From the NCBI GenBank assembly GCA_029948255.1, contig JALIZF010001939.1, forward strand, positions 3,001,501-3,065,500: a stretch of 64,000 nucleotides of DNA. Reading direction: 5' to 3'. Positions 1 to 27,991 of this stretch are shown piece by piece. The position numbers and the translations under genes are program-made. Every line of letters begins with the position of its first letter. Position 1 is the first letter of the stretch. This DNA comes from Telmatactis stephensoni. Its lineage: Eukaryota > Cnidaria > Anthozoa > Actiniaria > Isophelliidae. The notes under the pieces are model-generated. The model ran no database searches and was not told where the DNA came from. It saw only the letters and a program-made list of their open reading frames with translations.

Positions 1-222
1 GTAAGCAATTACTTAAGTTTTGTATTCTTAAGTATAATCGTAATATTAAAATATCCACCTGTTCTTGATTTGGCGTCAAGGGTTGTCAAAACACGCACAA
101 AATAGGCGAAATTGGTGGCTAGTTTACCCGAATCCATTTGCTAGAAAAGAATTATTCCACGTCTTTTTGTGTCCTACCAAGTTTTTAGTTGATGTTTAAC
201 TGTTTTGTTTTTGCCTTTTAAG

Positions 223-15302
<15,080 letters not shown>

Positions 15303-15835
15303 TAATGCCACAGGAAGCCCAAACCTGAATGAACCTCACCACAGGAATCCTAAATCCTCAATGAACCTCATCACAGGAATCCCAAATCCTTAACGAATTT
15401 CATCACAGGAATCCCAAATCCTTAATGAACTTCACCACAGGAATCCCAAGTTGTTAGATGTTACCACAAGTTAGTCAATATTTGTTTGATAAATTTAATG
15501 TCTAATATCATTGATTACTAATCTTATCTGTTAAAATATCCTAAAAATTCATATTCGTTGATATCTTTTTCGAGCAAATGGCAAAATTTATTTTTCTACA
15601 GAGCTTAATTTTTCTATCCTGAGCTTCAACTGGCGTTACATTTTGTTAATAATTATCTAGGAAGAGTATTGTTAACGAAACGTTAAGCGAACCGAGCTCT
15701 GATACCCAGAGTAAAGATGTAATGTTCTTTTTTTATGTTATTCTAAAGTAGTGAGACGTATTGTTTGCGATCGTTACAACCTCTGTAGAATAAGTCAGGT
15801 ATCGGTTAATAAATCCAACATAACTGCAAACTTAT
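15303..15835 (+). other. ATR 3' UTR with minisatellite and poly(A) signal
   Basis: The likely 3' UTR. About 4.5 units of a 31-32-bp repeat (CACAGGAATCCCAAATCCTT plus AATGAACTTCAC) occupy 15308-15452, right after the stop codon. AATAAA occurs near 15808. A minus-strand AATAAA near 15586-15591 could serve convergent CE-A, which would make the two 3' ends overlap. Confidence 0.6.
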
Positions 15836-16063
15836 TTCGCTTATTTGATTTTGTATCTATCTATAGTAGTTCTTGAAGTTCACAATCTTAGGGAGCCAGT
15901 TTAGCAAAACGCTATCATAGATTGAATCGTTCCGGAGCAAAACTTGAATTTCATCTTAGAAGGGTTTAGTTTTATATCCAGATCAATTACAAAACCGCGA
16001 TACCTCAATGCTGCGCTTAAAAAAACTTCAGATCGCTTCTTCTGTAAGCGTTCCTTCAAGTCG

Positions 16064-16148
16064 TGACGTCATGAGTGGCCTGGCTATGACGTAATGTCAT
16101 GACGTCAGTAAGCTTAACATTCTAGTGATCGATATGACTATGACGTCA
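16064..16148. promoter_or_regulatory. Cluster of four CRE-like TGACGTCA sites
   Basis: TGACGTCA at 16064-16071, 16100-16107 and 16141-16148, and TGACGTAA at 16087-16094. This is the palindromic CREB/ATF consensus. The last site overlaps the CE-A stop codon (complement of 16146-16148). Function is inferred from the motif only. Confidence 0.5.
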
Positions 16149-19100
16149 TGAATGTTCTTGCTGTGATCTACTTCCTTGACGTTTACTTAGTATTCTTGTC
16201 TGGAAGATGATGATTGACAACATGACTATGATAACGATAGCCATAACTGCTACTATCGCTGTCAGGGCCTTTGTCGTGTCTGAAGAGCAAAAAATATTGT
16301 TAGTTTTGGTTTAGTTAGTTTTTCAAATCGTTGTTTGAGAGAGAGGGTAAAGAGGGTACCGTTGGCTTCCTGGGAGACCAGCGTCGTGCTGTAGGAACTA
16401 CCGACGCTAAATATTAGTGCTTTATCTTTTAAATGCAAAATACAGAGAAAAACCAACGACTACTAAAATCCCTTTACTACGATAACTGTTGGGGTATTAA
16501 TAACTATTGCTTACGTCACCACGTTACTTGGCAACACTTTCAATGACATCAGCACATAAAGATCCTAAGACAAATTCTTACCCTTCTTGTTCTCGCAATT
16601 CTTTCCGTTGCCATGGCTACTAGTTGTCGTCAGCAAGGTTGGTGTGGGTGTGTTGGCCAATTGCTGCATAAACATGGACTGTAGTAGATTGTTCCAGAAG
16701 GCCATGCGGTCAGGCAAGAGTTTTGATTGGACAGTGATGTTTGTTGCTATGGTGATGAAATGTCCATTAGGAGTGTATCTTGGCCATGATGGGTTCTTTT
16801 TGGGGGATTTGAAGGGTCTCTGTGACAAAATGTAGCGAAAAAAAATGATCACGATTTTCTAGGTATCTTTTTCCTGCCTCAAAGTGAGGAAGATGTGTGG
16901 GATGTAGAAAAGAAACGGACATTTGAGGATATATTTGATTAAAAACTTACCCAATTTTAACAAAATTCATCCACATATCAAAAGCTTTGTCCATCACACT
17001 GCGCATACTCTCATTAAAAGACTGCTGACCAAACAATTCGCGTACATCATCACCATGGCCAACACTGGATGGATGACGAAACCCTTCTTTCTTGAATTGA
17101 TAAAAGAACGTTTTAACGCCATTTTTCGAGAGAATATCAGCTAGACGAACAGCTGGTGAAGTGAAAGCAGAATCGGTATAGAGTTCGTTGAGTTTCTGGC
17201 TTGTTTTCATAGTATCTCTAGGTTCATTCCAGTCTGTATACTTGTATTTGATAACAAGTGGTGACGTATCCACACTCGACCATTTACTGGTTTTTATCAT
17301 GTCAAAGAAAGCTGACTCACTGACTCCTTTGTTGGTAGGCGTCGCCTTGTCAGTTATGCCTGGTGAAAAACAAATTGTTTCAGTTTTAGGAGCGTGAAGT
17401 TCAAATCAAACCGTTAAATCATCAAAGTTTTTGTGTAAGACATCGCACCCATTGGCCGCTAGAACAGTTTTTGAATGACTTACATCTATGCCGTGGTATA
17501 GCAAACGCGACGCGACGCGAGAACAGGTGATGACGAATCTATCAAATTTATTCGTTGCGTGACTGCCGTGACAACGTCGCGATGCCACGTTCAGGAAAAC
17601 ATTCCACTTGTTTTCGCGTCTTCACATCCACGATGTCAACGCAGTAAGCGCGCGTCTCCCACGTCACGTCGTGTTTGCTAAATCTACCTTTTCCCACAGT
17701 CATAGACTCTACAGTGTTATACCCCAACCCCCCTCTATTCACTACCCTAGTAACTAGAGTTAATAGAAACATAAATTGTCACGCGCTGAAATCACGCAGT
17801 GAAATCAAACCAGTGTAGGTGATATAATACCTGGAAGAGGTGTTCTAAATATAATCCCATCGTCTTCTAAAAATCCCAGTAGAATACTATCTACTGTAGC
17901 TTTTGTCGACTTGAAGAGAGTTTTAGGAGAATCTGTAATAACAATGAGATCACATGATGATTAATTTAACTAATATATTCTATCTTTCCGTGCTTCTGTA
18001 ATCTAATAGATGCATAGATGACGTCAAAATGTGGTAAAAACAAAAAAAAACACGACACGAAGTTGAGTGGCGTGACTGTTGTTCTCGCCATATTTTGACG
18101 GCTTCTGTGCATCTATTTGAGTACAGATCTAGGGAAAAATGGAATCTATTTGTTTTATATAACATTTATCGAAATATTTTAACCAATCAGACCGCGCGTA
18201 AGATTCAATGACGTCATCTTTGCGTGTAAACTGTAATTACACACGGTTCTCGACCAATCAGAGCCCACGTAATATACCAATTATTACATAACTTGTCTTA
18301 ACGGATATATGATTTCTCAATAAGTTAATTTTTACGCATATTTCTTATATGGCATTAAATTGTGATTTTTTTTCGCTAACACTTAATATTCCAGTTCTTA
18401 ATTTCTTACCAGGTATAATATGTCGGTCAATAACTGGTCCAAATGGAACCAATATCGGCGTATTGTTGATCTCTTCCTGTGCCTTGATGATGTCCCGTAC
18501 TGACTTGGCAGCGAGACATTCTTTGATAACTGAATCATTTGCACAGTTAAAATATTCACTGATTTTCCTAGAAATTAAAATACAATCAATTTACCATTTT
18601 TACCTCAAAAATCATTGGCGTCAAACCTCAAGAAAACATTTTAATCCAAGATTGAACAGTTGAACAAAATTTTGTTAAAGTGTTTTGACGGTATTTACAA
18701 TATATTATAGACGTTTTTTATTTTGTTTTGTTTTTTGTTGTTGCTGCTGTTTTTTGTTGTTGTTGTCGTCGTCGTTGTTGTTGTTTTACGATCGTAGATT
18801 TATTATTGCACTAAAACCGATTTAAAAGAAAATAACGTGATGTAGTCTGGCTATAAAAGATGTTTCAAAAGATGAAATTTTTGCGATATCGAGAAAAATA
18901 GGAATTCTTTCAAGAGGGATTAAGAATCTTAAAAGCATTTCTGGTGATTCAAGTGACTTTGGAAATGGCTTTTAAAACCATTTAGTTTGTTTAGCTTTTG
19001 CTTTAGTTTTTTCTCATGTACTTCAAAAGGAATATTGCCGAAATCTTGAGATTAAGTGCTTCCATTATCTCCATCTATTTTGAAAATTTTCCTATACTTT

Positions 19101-22100
19101 CGACCTCTCCTTTTTCACAATCTTTTAAAACCAGAGCCCATTCAATATGTGAAACTAATTTTCACAGTAAGCAGCGACCCTCCCCTCCCCCAATCATAAA
19201 CGTGTATTTACCTGCTGTTCAAGGCAGCTGTTGATTGGTCGACGGTTGCCATTGGCGACAAAGGAGATCCACTCATTAATATTGCTCGCTTGAATAATCC
19301 TTGGGCCTGGGGCGAGATAAGTAACAAACCAACACCCATGGCGCCTGATGATTGGCCAACTAGTGTGACGTCATTAGGGTTACCACCAAACCTGATTATT
19401 AACATTGTATATTAGGTGACATCGCGGTAAAATGCACTACGCATGCGCGACGAAATGATTCCGATGAACTTTGCCGGCGAAAACTAAGCCGCAGGAGCCA
19501 TAGTAAGTCCCCCAAAAAAATTCAGTTTGAGGACATTTTAGTAAATTCTGTCGCCTGCCGTTTTGCACTAAGTACTTTCCTGTTTGACCAGTAGTGCTCA
19601 AAATTAAGCTCCAAGATTCGATATGGAAAAATCTGTTGATAAAAATTTATAAAATATGTCACGGGATTCCTGTGGTCAAGACGTGAACGCGCGTAAGCCC
19701 GCGAAAACTCGCAGTCGTTTTGCTGCGGTGTAAATGTTAGATATTTATGGAATATTCGTTATAATATAAATATTTGAGTCAATACTTCTAGACATGTGGC
19801 TCTATTTTGACCGCACATAAAACAATATTAAAAAATCTGTCATTTATATATTGAAAGTTGACTAACTTTACTATGAAAGCGGTTGAAAGTGAATGCTTTT
19901 GGTTTTGAAGCGCGAAGAGTCTTTCGCTTTTGTAGTTTAACTTATCGTTGTTTTTTATTGATGTATTTTTTGGTTTCATTTGGTTTCATTGTTTTTGGTT
20001 TTGTTGTTTTTGTTGCAGTTGTCTTTTTGTTTGTTTGTTTGTTTGTTTTTGTAAGCTGCAAAAGTTGTAATTTTTTCACTATTCTTTGTCTGTTTTACTT
20101 TCAAATTTCTCCCCTGCCTTATTCAATCTTTACACTGATATCGATTCTTTATATTTTCCTCTGAACCTTCTTAATTTTCAGTTTATCTTCATGTCAGTAA
20201 CGAGATTGTTTTTAATTAACAAGAAAGAACCAAAACAATATAATTGGTCAACAATTAATGTAAAGTCTTGTGGTTGTCAACATACAAAACATCTCAGTTG
20301 CTTATTAAAAGTAATATTAAATTAACTTTGTGGGCGAAGATTGCCTAGGCCACGAACTCATTCGGCGACTCATTTTATAGATGCTATAGTTTCCCAATCG
20401 GGTTGGGGACTGGGGACTTGTTTGAAATTGTAATACAATTAAGACCTAAACCCCATGACGTGAAAGACCACATCAAAATATACAAGATTCCAAATTTTGA
20501 TAATATTTGGTTAGATATTTCCGCAGTGGTAGCCTTTCAAAGATTCATAAAATTACAAGAGACACTGTCCCTCCAAACCATACATTTCTTTATAATTTTT
20601 CACATATTTAAATGGCTGTCACACAGTCCATATTCCACAGAATACAATGAAACTCCATAATCTTGTATATTTTGATGTGCTCTTAAATGTTATGGGGTTT
20701 ATTTCTTAATCGCATTAAATATTCAAACTAGTACCCAATCCCCTTCTTGATTGGGAAATGGTCTAGAAATGGCGTGATTTAGGATATAATTATCACCTTT
20801 AGAAATGTTCCTACCAAGTAAACTATCTTTTATCTAGTCCGCTTTTGCATTTCCGAGCGGTTTTTCAATTCAATTTCATGTGTTCGACAAAGTGTTCTCA
20901 CTTCCAAACATTGAATACTCCGCTAGATCCAATCATATAATCACGTAAGACTGTTTGATCTCATTTAACGTGGTTGCTAATAAGCTCATCTATGTACAGT
21001 AGATATCATATCAGAGTTAAGATTTACATGACGCAGACTTTCAAGCCACTAAATCAGGGAAATGTAGAATTATAGCGACGATTACAAGATTTAAAGCGAT
21101 TATAGACATGAGGATAATGGAAGAATCCTTAGTGTGGTCAAAATATTGCTTTTAGTATTTAATAGGGAGATTATAGACACTTGGCTTAGTACTCCTGTAA
21201 ATAGTTCTCTTGTTTATTCGTTCTTTCATGGCTTATTCATTTTGTTAGTCGTTTATTTAAAGCTTCGGTGACATTGTATCAAAACCGATGGAACAATGTT
21301 TTTCTCATCCATCCATCCATCCATTCATTCATTCATTCATTCATTCAAACATTCATCTATTCCTACCTTCCTTCCTTCATTCATTAATCCATCCATTCAT
21401 TCATTCATTCATTCACTCTAACATTCATCCATTCGTTTGTTCGTTCGTTCATTTATTTTTCATCAATTCGATTGTTCTTTTATTCATTCATTTATTCATT
21501 TATTCGTTCGTTCGTTCGTTCATTTATTTATTCATTCAGTTATTTATACATACATTTATTTCCTTTTCAGTCATTCCGTCAATCTACCCTTTGTATCTTT
21601 TTCATATATCTCTACACAGGAGTTTTGAAATCTCCCTCAATTTGGGGGTCCAATTCATGTGTTAGAGAAGAGGAACATCCATTTCTTAAAAGCCTGATAT
21701 GAACATTATCTCAAAACGCGATCAGGCAATGGGAAATGCTACATGCATTTCTATATATAATAATTTATTGTAGTCGTATGATTTTTCTCGTTATTTTGTA
21801 TTTTACTGTAAATCTAAAATACTTGGTCATCAAAGTATTTTTTAAGAACCAGTTTTATATTGTAAGATTAAGTTGGTTGAAACTCTACATTCAGCAATTT
21901 ATCGAGAAGAACAGACGAGACGATTGTGCGTTGTGTTTATAAGGAATGTACTGTGATTTTTCGATTGTACTCTATACTACAGCCGATATACAACGTAGAA
22001 ATCTTCATGTCTGTACATCGTTGACTCGTTATTATTCATGTATTCTATCTTTTCCTCTTCCTCTTTCCTTTTGTTGGTAACCGTATATTTGCGACATATC

Positions 22101-23788
22101 TATCAAAGACTATGTTCAATATTTTTGCGTCATTTTGTTTTAATTTTTATTCTTTCATTCATTATTACTTTCATTAATTTGTCAAAGATGGATGATTTCG
22201 ACTTAAATTCATCTTACTAATTACACAGATCTATAATTGTACAGTTTGTTAGGAAAGCAATATCGCTCATGTTTGTCGTTTGTTGATTTGTTCTATAATC
22301 ATCTTTCACGGCCTCTTTAGTAGATTTATCGCTCGGCTTCTTCTATTCCTGCAATCTGTTTTCTATTTCCATCTGTGTTGATTAGATTCAAAGAAGCTTT
22401 CATCGCAAAACAATCAATAAATGCAATTTCCTAGTAATTGTTTCTTTACTAATCACTTTTCTAATTTCTAAATCTTTTTTTAAAAGTCTTATTGTTTTCG
22501 ATCTTCATTTTTCATTGAATTTTTGAGATGTTCTTTTTGATGCCTCAACACAATTTCCAAATTCTATTTCTATTCCTTACTTATACTTTCTATTTTATAA
22601 ATATCGAATCATTTTTTTCTAAAAATACTCCAGTATTTTTCCAGTGATGTTTACTGTGTTCATTTTCGTTGATTAGATTTTTGAGATACTGTTCCTGACA
22701 CAAAATGTTTACCTAAACTCAATTACAAATTGGCGTAGAAGATGTTTTTGTAAACATCAATTGGCTTTTCTAAAATATTTTTTCACCTTTTAAACTAGAT
22801 TTTATGTTTTAAATTCTGATAGTATATAAAAAGACAAATTGGCATATACGAATGTTTGAACACCAATTTTTTTATATTCTTGAATCTCTGCTGTTTTTTC
22901 TACTGTTGATTAATATTTTTGTTGCTTTTTTGGTTAAAGCAATTAAATCTAAATACATCGATTCTAATTCCAGACAATTGGGTCATTTGAAGACCCATAC
23001 AAGGACAATATAAAACCATATACCTTTCGATTTAAAAGCTTTTAACGCGCTCTAATGGAGAAATCCAGACAGAATGTTCAAATAGTTTCTAATGGGAGCC
23101 TTCTGGTGTCAAATTGTTGAAGTTACAAGTGCAAAACTAAGTGCTAGGCAACCTTAGTGAAGATCTACCAAACATTATAATTGCCTGACTATTGATCATT
23201 CTGTTAACATTACCTTTCAATGTTTTCCTGAATCCATTTTAAGGCTGTGATCTGGTCTCCTAATCCAAAATTCCCCTTTATGTGGCTTGATTCAGAGTTC
23301 AGAAATCCAAGAATACCCAAGCGATAGTTCACAGTAACAACGATTATATCAGTCCCACGCGCGGCCACGCTGACACCATCGATAAATTTGCGCGCGTTGC
23401 CAAAACTGTAGAAGAACCCGCTCAAAAACACCATCACTGATTGATTTGCTGATGAGCCAGTGCCGGGAACGTATACGTTAAGATTTTGACAATCTTCGCT
23501 TGATTCATCTTGGTTTTCTACACCATAAATACTGACTGGCTGAGGGCAGGGCTTTCCTTGTTTTGTAGCGTCAAAAATCTCGGTCCATTTTGACTCCTTA
23601 CATAGCTCAAAGCGTTTTGCTTTTCCATAAGGTATTCCTAGGTACCTAAAAACCGTTTTATTTTCCGATACATTTAAAGCTTCTCCTCGTATCGGGCCAG
23701 TAGTTGTGTCAAGTGCTCTTGTAAGTGACTTCGCTGTGGATGCGAGTGAAATTTGAAGAAAAAGGACAGATACAAGCTTGATATACAT
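16146..23788 (-). CDS. CE-A: membrane-anchored type-B carboxylesterase/cholinesterase-like protein
   Basis: Seven exons on the minus strand, in order: 23788-23214, 19391-19212, 18567-18410, 17932-17831, 17359-16951, 16819-16582, 16279-16146; about 598 residues. A signal peptide ([19 protein letters not shown]) is followed by an alpha/beta-hydrolase ectodomain ([64 protein letters not shown]). Nucleophile Ser206 lies in GQSSG, acidic Asp329 in EDDG and His440 in SSVGHGDDV. The oxyanion-hole segment, HGG(G/A) in active esterases, is SGFF here, so activity is doubtful. Exon 16279-16146 gives a C-terminal helix ([20 protein letters not shown]) and a short basic tail. One base is missing in exon 16819-16582. 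Intron 1 is 3.8 kb. It is head-to-head with paralogue CE-B and convergent with ATR. Neuroligin is the alternative family; it shares this topology but normally lacks the nucleophile. Confidence 0.88.
16346..16455. repeat. SINE-like tail fragment
   Basis: GAGGGTAAAGAGGGTACC and CGACGCTAAATATTAGTGCT resemble the tail of the tRNA-headed element at 7155-7345 and the fragment at 25417-25580. It lies in CE-A intron 6. Confidence 0.4.
16582..16819 (-). other. CE-A exon 6 with one-base deletion in a homopolymer
   Basis: The exon opens in phase as DPSNPPK, then needs one more base to reach [13 protein letters not shown], the conserved esterase stretch before the C-terminal stalk. The gap lies in adjacent runs of five C and five A on the coding strand (plus coordinates 16797-16806). 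Six of either restores the frame. Splice phases on both sides fit the restored frame. Confidence 0.82.
17960..18290 (-). mobile_element. Family-3 palindromic MITE, reverse copy
   Basis: In the CE-A intron between exons 18567-18410 and 17932-17831. The hairpin pairs TCTAATAGATGCATAGATGA with its distal complement and ends with AACCAATCAGACCGCGCGTA and ACCAATCAGAGCCCACGTAA, i.e. family 3 inverted relative to the ATR copies. Confidence 0.78.
19392..23213 (-). other. CE-A intron 1 (3.8 kb)
   Basis: Mostly AT-rich sequence without a second gene that I can recognise. It contains a copy of the dispersed GGGATTCCTGTGG word at 19663-19675 followed by GCGCGTAAGCCCGCGAAAA, TTG/TTTG-rich low complexity (about 19990-20050), and a degenerate (TTCA)n/(TTCG)n array at 21305-21545. 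The open frames rich in Phe/Ile/His/Ser are by-products of these repeats. Confidence 0.7.
21305..21545. repeat. Degenerate (ATTC)n tetranucleotide array
   Basis: Blocks of ATCC, ATTC, TTCC and GTTC tetramers in CE-A intron 1, keeping the period of 4 with many substitutions, in contrast to the uniform array at 3300-3706. Confidence 0.9.
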
Positions 23789-25139
23789 CTTGACGACTCG
23801 AAAATAAACACGAAATTCAAAGATGAAGGTACTAAATGATCACTAGGAATGGCTGTCTTGGCAACTGGAATCACTTAATCAAGAGCAAACTTCCAATTCG
23901 CTGAGAACTGCTTGCAGAAGAACATTTTTCTGACTTGTCGTTCTTCTCTAATTTGTCTTGTCGACTGACTGATAGTTGATCGTTTATCAAAATGTAGTAG
24001 TTCGACAATACGAAGTTTTATCTGATCTGATGTGTACTCTAATAGTCAATTCTGTTCTGCCAACAAACACAGAGAACAACGACCTCCCACCTGATCATCA
24101 TTGACTTCCGTATGCGCAACACAATTCGAAACGCAGCCTGACTATTCCTGACTCAATAAAAATCATATGAATTAACGCGAGATTATGTCTAAAGTGCCCA
24201 CACGATTTGACCAAAAAGCTATCAAATCGACTGGAAATAAAAGACTTTATGATAATCAGAGAGACCAGCTGTTCTGTCAAGTCGATTCCCATGAAATTGA
24301 AAGACGCCTCTACAAGCGAAGTAATTTTCAAGGTCATTAAATGGAGCGTGCTTTGTGTAGGCATAAACAGTAGGGAATTAAAAATGAAAAAATAGGACAA
24401 AGAAAATAAAAGTATTAGAATTAATAAGGGTAGTTTTATCTGTCAATGAAATGTGACTGAAAATAGAATGACTTTAGCGGCGTTTCGAATCTTTCTTTTA
24501 TTCTCTAGTTCGTCCTCTTTTTTCCTTTTTATTTTTTATTTTTTTCCTTCTTTCTTTCTTTCTTTTTTTTTAATTATCTTTTCCTTTCTGTCCTTGTTTC
24601 TTTCTCAGTTTCTGCCTTTCTTTCATTCTTTCTTTCTTTCTCTCTTTATTCTTCCTTCCTTCCTTTCTCTCTTTCTTTGTACTTGTCAAAAAAATTTATT
24701 GCTTTGTTTTATCAAACGTCTAGACCCAATGGCCATAAATTTCATAATTACATCGGTTTTCCTCTTCTTTCTTTCGGCTGCCTTTGTCACTAAATTGGTT
24801 TTCAAGCCTTACTCTATTTAGCGGGGAAAAAGGACAATAAACAATGAACGATGAGTCTGTCGCTAGGTATTTAGTAAAAGGAGAAAACTAAAAGCAAAGG
24901 AAGAGGTATCTAGGAATTAAAACCGAAAAAGGAGGAACTCGGCCATCAATTAACTCATCATCGCGAAGTCTTAAAAGTTAAAAGGAAGTTTGAAATCCAA
25001 AACATAATTAACAAAGACCAGCTTTAATAACCGACATGTTTTTCTTTCAAATTAAAGTTTGTTTTTAATCAGTCATGTTTTTAGACCACTTTGAAATAAA
25101 TAATGTTTGTGGCCGTCAATTCAAGTACAGTTAATCGTT

Positions 25140-25310
25140 CACGCTTACCTCTAGAAAACGGACACCTGTATAATAGCTCTAGCTATTAAACTACGAACTA
25201 ACTCCTCTATATTACAGACACTTCTATAATACGAGCATCCCTGAACTAAATATAACTCCGCTGTAATTCGAACACCCGGTCTTAAATACGAGCACTTCTA
25301 AATTCGATAT
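25140..25310. repeat. Diverged ~24-bp minisatellite
   Basis: Phrases such as ACGGACACCTGTATAATAGC, CAGACACTTCTATAATACGA and TTCGAACACCCGGTCTTAAA recur every ~24-28 bp. A shorter related block (GCGAACACCTCTGTAAGGCG) is at 32805-32885 in a CE-B intron. Confidence 0.6.
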
Positions 25311-25416
25311 TAAATACCATTGTATTTTAGATAGATTGAACTACGAGGACTAGCAGCGATTTTGTTGCTTAACGCACAACTGTCAGTATTCGTCGCCCGA
25401 TTTTCAGTGACTTCGA

Positions 25417-25580
25417 TTTGACATCTCTTCCATCACTGTAGCTTTAGCTTTTAATATCCGTAAAACAGAGCACTGATGGAAAGAGGGGGTAAAGACAGCA
25501 CCGCCAGGCTCAAGTTTATCATTTGAATGAGTACTGATCACAAACTACCAACGTAATAAAGGACACTTTACCTTTTGAGC
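25417..25580. repeat. SINE-like tail fragment
   Basis: GTAAAACAGAGCACTGATGG and AGGGGGTAAAG, then GACACTTTACCTTTTGAG, match the tail of the element at 7155-7345. The tRNA-like head is absent. Confidence 0.4.
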
Positions 25581-26944
25581 CCTCAGCAATTTCTCTTTGA
25601 ACTTTCAATTAGTAGATTTAGTACCATGTAAATACATTCTTTGTGTATTTATTTATTTATATTATTTATGTTACAACATCTTTACGAAGATAACTTTTTT
25701 TATCTCTTTCCCTTCATTGTCCATATTAGCGAGGTCGTTCGGTTTGTTCTCTTTAAGTTTCCATCAAGCTAAAATGTATCTCCAGGCAAACACTATATTT
25801 TCCAAGAGGATGCCGAAAACGGAAGTCCACCTAAGACTTCGTTAAATAGTTTAGGTAAATATTTTCAATTGTCACCCCCTTGAGGGGATTTTACTTCACG
25901 CTCACTACCTTTTTGATTCAATTTATCTTCTTGAATATTGACTTTTGATAAGGAAGGAAAACCGGAGAACTTGAAGCGAAAAACGCTTGTAGTAAGATGG
26001 AAAGAGACAACATAACAAATAGAATAAAACTTGCGTGTGATCCAAGCCATGATTACTCGTGACACTACGCGCGCGGTAGAGGACGAAGAACCACACCATT
26101 GTAAATGGAAAAGCCATTAGCGCTGAACTTTTGCTACAAGGGCAAAAATAAACTAGAAGAAACAGAAATTCGAGTGTTTTATTAAATTCGAGTCTTTCAG
26201 GTTTCTTTCTTTCTTCCTTTCTTTTTAAATGATGGAAAACAAGACGTCTTTGACAGTTTTTTGGGCAAATTAAGAAACGAAAAAGACAATAATATCAGTT
26301 TTGGGTACTTGAAGTCAATGCTGGTCAGTTGTTTTAGTCTTATCTTGACTTATCGCTTGGTATCTGATGGTTCCATAGACTATTGTGAAATAACAACGTT
26401 TTTAGACGCCTACATGATAATGATTTTGTCAAAAACCACAGTTCCTAAAGATACCAGATATATTATAAACTTCATAAAGATTTTTAATGGCCTTATTTCG
26501 ACAGGGTTTCAACAGGCTTTTTGTCGCGTTTTGTTTTGTTTTTTTTTTGTTTTTTGTTGGAACTGGTCTTACTGTGCGAAACATTTCTACGTGCAAAAAT
26601 TGAAAAAGTCATCATTTATCTTGAAGTTCGTACAAATGAATTCAAAATTTTCATCAAAATTTTAGATTTAGTTTAATTTGTTTTATATTGCGTAATTGAA
26701 TTCTCTATTTTAAAACTTGTCTTACTAACATCGAAATTTTCATTAAAAGATTCTCATAGATTTTCTTTAATTAATTTGTTCAAATGTTCGACCAAACATA
26801 TAAGACACACATTGCCCTATTTTGCATATTATAGCAGTGGAGTGCTGTTTGGTTTCCATGGTGACCTTATCGCTGTCGAGAGTATAGTCAGGATAAACAT
26901 CTAGAAAACCTGTTTGGAAAAGTCACTTATCAAATAACGAAAAA

Positions 26945-27210
26945 AACACTGTCTTTTTGGCCCCATCCACGCTATCCAGTGCGTAGAACATATCAGGCTT
27001 TGCAGTCAAAGGGAGAGGAATTGGTAGAATCCCAAGCCATGTATAACCGTACCATACCACTCGACCATCATTGTTTACTGAGTGATTTATAGGACAAAAT
27101 AACCTAGTGTATCGTGTGAATGGGCTGTGTACTGTTTTGCAAATCACGTAAAACGTGGCGCAGTGGTTTAGTTCTGACGGAACCCGAGTTCGACTTCTTT
27201 GTTTCTTTTC
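26945..27210. mobile_element. tRNA-ended element, copy 2 (left end missing)
   Basis: It shares the core (CCCATCCACGCTATCCAGTG, TTGCAGTCAAAGGGA, GAGTGATTTATAGGACAAAA) and the right tRNA-like end (AACGTGGCGCAGTGGTTTAG, CCCGAGTTCGAC) with 33255-33935. A TTTTCTTTTT-rich stretch follows. The uninterrupted GGACAAAATAACC marks the empty site for the MITE inserted in copy 3. Confidence 0.65.
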
Positions 27211-27991
27211 TTTTTCTTTTTTTTTTTTCTTTCTCTTTCTTTTTTTCCCTTATTTTCTAAACATCGTTTATTAATATATTTAGTATTATTTTTAGATCGT
27301 TATATTCATGCGTTTTTATTCATTTATTTAGTTTGATACATTTATTTGTCTTTAGTTAGTTAGTTGTTGAGTGAGTTTAGTTACATTTTTAATTAGTTTT
27401 TAAATAAAAAAAATCAAAATACACCTACAATTTTCCGAAAGAAAACCTCTCCAAACTGCAAAATTAATGTGAAGATTTCACGTTATAATTAAAAGCTTTG
27501 GCACTATACACAGGAATCCCGCCACGCCTAACCAACATTAATTATTCATTTGCATCTGTTCTTGCATTCACTGAAGCACTTTAAACAAACATGACGTCAC
27601 TATGTTTTTATGAAATTTTAAAAAGTTTCGTGATTCCAATAATAACACTCATAGTTAATGACATTTTTGCGGGATAAAATTCGGTATTGGATTCGTAATC
27701 AAAATAATTCGTGCTTGGAGAGTAAAACAAGAACTATTTTACAAGTTTCAGAGTTTCAGTGCTAACCGTTCACGTCTTGTGTAGTAAGACAAAGCGTACA
27801 ACACGCGTCTTTTGTTTAGACTCATTCAGGCATACAACTATTTCTTTGGGGCAATTTTAAAGCGACGTCCTGTCAAAACGGAGTACGTTTGGCAAGATTT
27901 TGACGGTTACAGGTAGTTTACAGCATTTATGAAGTGGACTGTGAAGTAGTGTGAGCAACAAGCCGTTGAGAACAGCATCAGTAGGTTTGAT

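Larger units (their letters stand above)
23789..27991. promoter_or_regulatory. Divergent intergenic region between CE-A and CE-B
   Basis: 4.2 kb between the two start codons; promoters of both genes must lie here or in unseen 5' UTR exons. No TATA box or CpG cluster stands out at either start. The region holds a CT-rich tract (24490-24680), a ~24-bp minisatellite-like series of ACGAGCA/CGGACAC units (25140-25310), a SINE-like fragment (25417-25580) and a tRNA-ended element (26945-27210). I see no convincing coding exon. Confidence 0.5.
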
